From the NCBI RefSeq assembly GCF_000718555.1, contig NZ_JOAN01000017.1, positions 62,001 to 126,000 of the forward strand: a DNA stretch of 64,000 bases. The letters are read 5' to 3'. The translations under genes were made by a program, and so were the position numbers. This DNA comes from Micromonospora chokoriensis. Lineage in GTDB: Bacteria > Actinomycetota > Actinomycetes > Mycobacteriales > Micromonosporaceae. Numbering within the stretch: position 1 is the stretch's first letter; every line of letters begins with the position of its first letter. Below, in pieces: positions 59,909 through 64,000 of the stretch. The notes below the pieces were generated by a model. The model was not told the DNA's origin and ran no database searches. It was given only the letters and a program-made list of their open reading frames with translations.

Positions 59909-62900
59909 GGATTCTCCGAAGGACGGACGGTTGGCGGCTCGACCACCTGACGCCCCTGCCCGGAGACTGGGCAACTGGTGCGCACCGGGCAGACCCGGCA
60001 CTTGGAGTTGGCCACCGCGGCGAACGTGGCGGCTGCCATCGTATCGGCGGTCCGCCGGACCAGCGCGGTCGCCCAACCGGCCGCCGGCCCCTCGCTGGCC
60101 GCCGGCTGGTTCTGCTCCCGGGCGTCCTTGGCGGAGGTCCCGAGCTGCACCAGCGCGGCTCCCCCGGACTCGTCACCGAACTCGGCGAACGCCCCGGCCT
60201 CCACCGCCGCCTGGTAGGCGCCGAGCTGTGGGTGCTCCGCCAACTCGCTGCCGGTGACAGCTGTGGACTTGCCGGTCTTCAGGTCGATCACCACGAGCCG
60301 CCCGGCCTCGTCGACCTCCAGCCGGTCGACCCGACCGGTCAGGTCGACGGGCCGGTTCGGGTCGTCCAGGCGGACCGCGAACTCGTGCTCGATGGCGAGC
60401 AGCCGACGCGGGTTGGTGGCCAGCCAGCGCAGCAGCTTGTCGACCATCGCCTCGGCGCGCTCCCGCTCCGGCCCGGCCATCCACCGTGCCGCCAGCTCGA
60501 TGGCGTCGAACCGGGCGGCCACATAGTCGAGCAGCGCACCCCGGTCGGCGCTGGCGTCCTCGGCGAGCATCGCGGCGGCGTGCACCAGGTTGCCGACCCC
60601 CTGGGCCGTGCTGGTCGGGCCGCTGCCGCCGTGCCGTTCCAGCAACCACCGCAGGCTGCACCGCAGCGCGCTCTCCATGGCCGACGGGGTGACCCGCACC
60701 GGGTCTCCGTCGTCGACGAGCGGCCGGTCGTCGGAGAGCACGCGCAACCCCCACCAGTCGTCGGGGTGCGCGCCGGGCACCCCGGCGGCGGCGAGCCGGG
60801 CCAGCTCGGCCGCCGCGGCGCGCCGCCGGGCGGCCGGGGCGGCCGGGTCGGTGATGGCGGTACGCAGCTCCGCGACCAGCGCCGGCAGGGTGAGCGCCCG
60901 GGGCGGACGGGTCACCGGCAGCGCCCCGGGACGATCCGGCTCGTCGTCGCCGGTCGTGCCGTTGGTTGCGGCGCCGTCGGAAGGAGTGGCATTCGGTGGA
61001 CTGACGGCGGGGCCGCCGGCCTGCGGGCCGGTGCGCGGGCCCGGCGGTGTCGACGGGTCGGCCGGCCCACCACCGCTCGGCGGGCCAGAAGGCGTGGGCG
61101 GGCCGGGCGGCGTGGGCGGGCTGGGCGGCGGTGGGCCGGGCGGCGGCGTGCTCGGGCCTAGCTCGTGCAGGAACCGGCTGGGCTGCTCCTCATGGTCGTC
61201 ACCGCCGACGGCGGCCGAGGCCACGGCGCTGACCAGCAGTCGGTGCCGGGCCCGGCTGATGGCGACGTGGAAGAGCCGGCGCTCCTCGTCCAGCAACGCC
61301 GACGTCTGACCCACCACGTTCGCCGCGGTCGCGCCGTCGACCGAGCGGCCGGTCAGCACGTCGACCAGCCGCTCGGAGCCGAGCAGGCTGCCGCGCAGCC
61401 GCAGGTCCGGCCAGATGCCCTCCTGTACGCCGGCCACCGCGACCAGGTCCCATTCCAGGCCCTTCGCGGCGTGCGCGGTGAGCAGGCGTACCGCCGCACC
61501 CCGGTCGGCGGTCGGGGCGATGGTGTCGGCCGGCAGGTCCTGGGCGAGCACGTGGTCGAGGAAGACCTCGGTCCGGGCACCGGGCAGCCGGTCGGTGAAC
61601 CGGGCCGCCGCGTCGAAGAGCACCAGCACGGCGTCCAGGTCGCGGTCGGCCGCCTCGGCCCGCCGTCGCCGAGCCAGGTCGCCCTCGCCGGCCTCCGGGC
61701 GCCCCTGGTTGATCGCGCCGGCCCACCGCTCGGCGAGACCACTGGCGTGCCAGACGGCCCAGAGCACGTCCTCGGCGGTCGAGCCCGGCCGGGCGGCGGC
61801 CTCGCGTGCGATGGCCAGCAGCCCGGCCACCGCCTGAGCTGGCTCCGCCCAGTGCCGGTCGATGCTGGCCAGCTCCTCCGGATCGCGCAACGCCTCGACG
61901 ATCAGCTCCCCGGAGGGGCGTCGGTCACCGCCGGCCAGCGCGAGCGCGCGCAGGCCCTGGCGCAGCCGCCGCTCGGCCAGCGGGTCGGCGCCGCCCAGCG
62001 ACGAGTGCAGCAGAGTGACCGCCGCCTCCTCGTCGAGGCGTTCCGGCTCCAGCGCGCAGCGCAGCAGGAGCAGCAGCGGCGCGACCGCTGGTTGCAGGTG
62101 CAGGGGCAGATCCTCGCCGTGCACCACGGTGGGCACCCCAGCGGCGTGCAGCGCCCGTCGCAGGGTGGGCAGCTGCAACGCGGTGGACCGCACCAGCACC
62201 GCCATCCGGGACCAGGGCACGCCGTCGAGCAGGTGCGCCGAGCGCAGCGCGTGGGCCAGCCAGGCGGCCTCGCTGGTCGCCGAGCGGAACGTGTGCACCT
62301 CGACCGCGCCGGGCGGCGCGTCCGGCAGTGGGTGCAGCCGGCGGTGCGCGGCCGGGCCACGCAGCCGACGACCCAGCCGGGCGATCGCCGCGAGCAGACC
62401 GGGCCCGGCCCGGTACGACGTGCTCAGCAGCACCTGCGCGGCCGGCGCACCGGAAGCGGTGCGGAATCGGTGCGGGAAGGTCGCCACCCCGGCCGGATCG
62501 GCACCCCGGAAGGCGTACGTAGAGGAGTCCGGGTCGGCGAACGCGACAAGCGACTTGCCGCCACCCGCGATCACCGAGAGCAGCTCCAACTGGGCGGGGT
62601 CGGTGTCGGCCAGCTCGTCGAGGTAGACGTGGGCGAGCCGACGGCGCTCGGCGGCCAACAGTTCCTCGTCGTCGCGCAGCAGCCCGGTGGCCGCCCGGAC
62701 CAGCTCCGCCGGGTCGTACGCGATGGAGCCCCGGTTGCTGACGTCGCGCAGCGCGAGCACTGCGACGTACTCCCGGAGGAAGCGCGCGGCGGCCGGCCAG
62801 TCGGCGCGGCCGAGCTTCTCGCCCAGCCGGGCCAGGTCGACCGGGCCGACGCCGCGCTCGGCGGCGCGCATCAGCAGGTCGCGCAGCTGGCCGGCGAACG

Positions 62901-63447
62901 CCCGGGTACGCAGGGCGGGGCGCAGGTCCGTCGGCCAGCCGACCGGGTCGTCTTCGGGCTCCTCCCCCACCACGTCCAGCAGCTCACGGATGATCAAATC
63001 CTGCTCGGGGCCGGTGAGCAGTCGGGGCGAAGGCTCGCCGCGCTCGGCGGCGGCCCGGCGCAGCAACCCGAAGGCGTACGCCGGGAAGGTGCGCACCAGC
63101 GGCTCGCGCAGCACCCGGTGGCCGTCCTGCGCGATCCGGGCCTCGATGCGTTGACGCAGCGCGGTGGCGCCTCGACGGCTGAAGGTCAGCACCAGGATCC
63201 GTTCGGGGTCGACCCCCTCGGCCACCCGGGCAGCGACCGCCTCGACCAGCGTGCTGGTCTTGCCGGTGCCGGGGCCGCCGAGCACGAGCATCGGACCGCC
63301 GGTGTGCCCGACCACCTCGGCCTGCACCGGATCGGCCCGCCAACCGTTGCCGCCGACCGTCAGCTCGGGCCCGGGTGCGCTGCCAGGCGCCGCGCCGTCC
63401 CCCCGCGCCGGCCCTCCGGGCCGCCGCACCAACCGGTACGCCTGCAT
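59905..63447 (-). CDS. adnA: AdnA-like helicase-nuclease subunit
   Basis: Helicase-nuclease of 1,180 aa. Walker A GGPGTGKTSTLVEAV near residue 57; YLDELADTDPAQLELLSVI as motif [40 protein letters not shown] proline-rich linker of about 90 residues (about 760-850) leads to the RecB-like nuclease (VIDLKTGKSTAV...HPQLGAYQAAV) and a C-terminal cysteine cluster (NSKCRVCPVRTSC) that with an upstream Cys (ESALRCSLRW) would hold an iron-sulfur cluster. Order adnA-adnB and their C-terminal nucleases match mycobacterial AdnAB, which resects double-strand breaks. Confidence 0.88.
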   Translation of the reverse strand: MQAYRLVRRPGGPARGDGAAPGSAPGPELTVGGNGWRADPVQAEVVGHTGGPMLVLGGPGTGKTSTLVEAVAARVAEGVDPERILVLTFSRRGATALRQRIEARIAQDGHRVLREPLVRTFPAYAFGLLRRAAAERGEPSPRLLTGPEQDLIIRELLDVVGEEPEDDPVGWPTDLRPALRTRAFAGQLRDLLMRAAERGVGPVDLARLGEKLGRADWPAAARFLREYVAVLALRDVSNRGSIAYDPAELVRAATGLLRDDEELLAAERRRLAHVYLDELADTDPAQLELLSVIAGGGKSLVAFADPDSSTYAFRGADPAGVATFPHRFRTASGAPAAQVLLSTSYRAGPGLLAAIARLGRRLRGPAAHRRLHPLPDAPPGAVEVHTFRSATSEAAWLAHALRSAHLLDGVPWSRMAVLVRSTALQLPTLRRALHAAGVPTVVHGEDLPLHLQPAVAPLLLLLRCALEPERLDEEAAVTLLHSSLGGADPLAERRLRQGLRALALAGGDRRPSGELIVEALRDPEELASIDRHWAEPAQAVAGLLAIAREAAARPGSTAEDVLWAVWHASGLAERWAGAINQGRPEAGEGDLARRRRAEAADRDLDAVLVLFDAAARFTDRLPGARTEVFLDHVLAQDLPADTIAPTADRGAAVRLLTAHAAKGLEWDLVAVAGVQEGIWPDLRLRGSLLGSERLVDVLTGRSVDGATAANVVGQTSALLDEERRLFHVAISRARHRLLVSAVASAAVGGDDHEEQPSRFLHELGPSTPPPGPPPPSPPTPPGPPTPSGPPSGGGPADPSTPPGPRTGPQAGGPAVSPPNATPSDGAATNGTTGDDEPDRPGALPVTRPPRALTLPALVAELRTAITDPAAPAARRRAAAAELARLAAAGVPGAHPDDWWGLRVLSDDRPLVDDGDPVRVTPSAMESALRCSLRWLLERHGGSGPTSTAQGVGNLVHAAAMLAEDASADRGALLDYVAARFDAIELAARWMAGPERERAEAMVDKLLRWLATNPRRLLAIEHEFAVRLDDPNRPVDLTGRVDRLEVDEAGRLVVIDLKTGKSTAVTGSELAEHPQLGAYQAAVEAGAFAEFGDESGGAALVQLGTSAKDAREQNQPAASEGPAAGWATALVRRTADTMAAATFAAVANSKCRVCPVRTSCPVSGQGRQVVEPPTVRPSENP

Positions 63448-63508
63448 CAGCTCATCCCATCAGACCCCTACGACACCCACCAAACCCCCAACCCCACCCC
63501 ACCACCTC

Positions 63509-63571
63509 CGTTGATCATGAAGTTAGCGACGCGACACGCCGACAGCGACGTCGCTAACTTCATGATCAACG
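63509..63571. repeat. Perfect 23-base inverted repeat
   Basis: Arms 63509-63531 and 63549-63571 are exact complements, with a 17-base loop that can pair further (GCGAC/GTCGC). The arms contain the motif TTGATCATGAAGTTAGCGAC. It lies between the adnA start and the LOG-gene stop, so it may be the LOG terminator, but there is no T-run and the arms are unusually AT-rich for this genome. Confidence 0.8.
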
Positions 63572-63592
63572 CAAATCAGGGCAGGGGCTTGG

Positions 63593-64000
63593 TCAGGTTA
63601 GGCGGGATTCCAGAGCGTTTAGGGCTTCGGGGACGGTTTTGGTCACCGTTAGGAGGTCGCGGCCGGCGGGCTTCAGGAATGTCTGATCGGCCAGCTTGTC
63701 CAGCCAGTCCAGCAGGGGGCGGTAGAAGCCGTCGGTGTCGATCAGCACCATCGGCTTGGTGTGCAGGGCGAGGGTGGCGGTGGTCCAGACCTCGAACAGC
63801 TCGTCCAGGGTGCCCAGCCCGCCGGGCAGGGTGAGGAAGGCGTCCGACTTCTCGATCATCAGAGTCTTGCGGCTGGCCATCGACTCGGTCACCAGCAACT
63901 CGTCCGAGGCCAGGTCGGCGACCTCCAGGTCGACGAGCGACTGCGGGATCACACCCACGGTGCGCCCACCGGCGGATCGGGCGCCGTCCGCCAGCGCGCC
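63593..64000 (-). CDS. LOG-family (TIGR00730) phosphoribohydrolase, 5' part beyond the window
   Basis: The visible 135 codons are open to the window edge, so the start is missing. Signature PGGLGTLDELFEVWT and the preceding SMASRKTLMIEKSDAFLTL belong to the LOG/lysine-decarboxylase-like family that hydrolyses nucleoside 5'-monophosphates such as cytokinin ribotides. Codons beyond the window limit read GALADGARSAGGRTVGVIPQ, continuing the fold. Role in actinobacteria uncertain. Separated from adnA by an inverted repeat. Confidence 0.9.
   Translation of the reverse strand, partial: GALADGARSAGGRTVGVIPQSLVDLEVADLASDELLVTESMASRKTLMIEKSDAFLTLPGGLGTLDELFEVWTTATLALHTKPMVLIDTDGFYRPLLDWLDKLADQTFLKPAGRDLLTVTKTVPEALNALESRLT

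Noticed and set aside
56086..61161. Very long open frame on the plus strand (about 1,690 codons)
   Set aside because: It is antisense to adnB and adnA; high GC keeps the opposite frame open. Composition is His/Arg/Gly/Pro-rich without any domain.

Overview
The window is high-GC actinobacterial chromosome, most like Micromonosporaceae (Micromonospora or Salinispora type). The signs are GC-rich codon third positions, frequent GTG starts, a mycothiol-type RsrA/SigR pair, two Wbl (WhiB-like) proteins, mycoredoxin, AdnA/AdnB, UvrD2, and an XRE/DUF397 pair. I see no prophage, transposase, CRISPR array or antibiotic cluster. As I recall it, the gene content follows the conserved block that in Mycobacterium tuberculosis runs from sigH/rshA through aroA/rsgA to the PDZ protease, whiB7, uvrD2, mrx1, nudC and adnAB. 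Lineage-specific genes are inserted into it here.

Layout. 0-7.6 kb: rsrA and sigR (leftward) with a sigR-type autoregulatory promoter, an alpha/beta hydrolase, a Wbl protein and an SRAP DNA-protein crosslink repair protein; then rightward aroA, rsgA (apparent CTG start), hisN and a DMT-like membrane protein. 7.6-20 kb: a GT4 glycosyltransferase, an SDR, a STAS-HATPase fusion, DUF5709, a two-component system, a second HATPase, prs, glpK, a small group with YbaB-like and ESX-like secreted-type proteins, and purC. 20-26 kb: an orphan solute-binding lipoprotein, a 1,260-aa secreted subtilase and two identical initiator tRNA genes. 26-38.5 kb: an ECF sigma factor with a membrane partner, UPF0182, the PDZ/Lon-like protease, a DUF2342 metalloprotease, a CofC-like protein, a pentanucleotide array, a YgjP-type metallopeptidase, DUF5679, a ThiF/TOMM-like protein and a UbiB-family kinase. 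38.5-45.5 kb: whiB7 with a leader ORF and attenuator, uvrD2, mrx1 with a sigR-type promoter, an MFS exporter and the XRE/DUF397 pair. 45.6-54 kb: nudC, an M16 peptidase pair, and divergent ssuD / ssuABC with an Rrf2 regulator. 54-64 kb: a DEAD-box helicase, cspA, adnB, adnA and a partial LOG-family gene.

How the genes work together. Thiol-oxidative stress links sigR-rsrA to mrx1: both carry GGAAT-N19-GTT promoters with identical spacing. Genome maintenance is heavily represented (SRAP, UvrD2, AdnAB). Translation stress is represented by whiB7, whose leader shows a terminator and a competing pairing placed at the end of an 82-codon ORF. Sulfonate-sulfur use is a self-contained module with two matching operator-like sites between ssuD and ssuA.

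The most unusual findings are the whiB7 leader arrangement and two unrelated tandem duplications, between adnA/adnB and between the M16 gene/nudC. Each duplication builds mini-ORFs with their own ribosome-binding site whose stop overlaps the next gene's GTG start, so they look like translational relay cassettes. Functions come from recognised motifs and neighbourhood; no database search was run.
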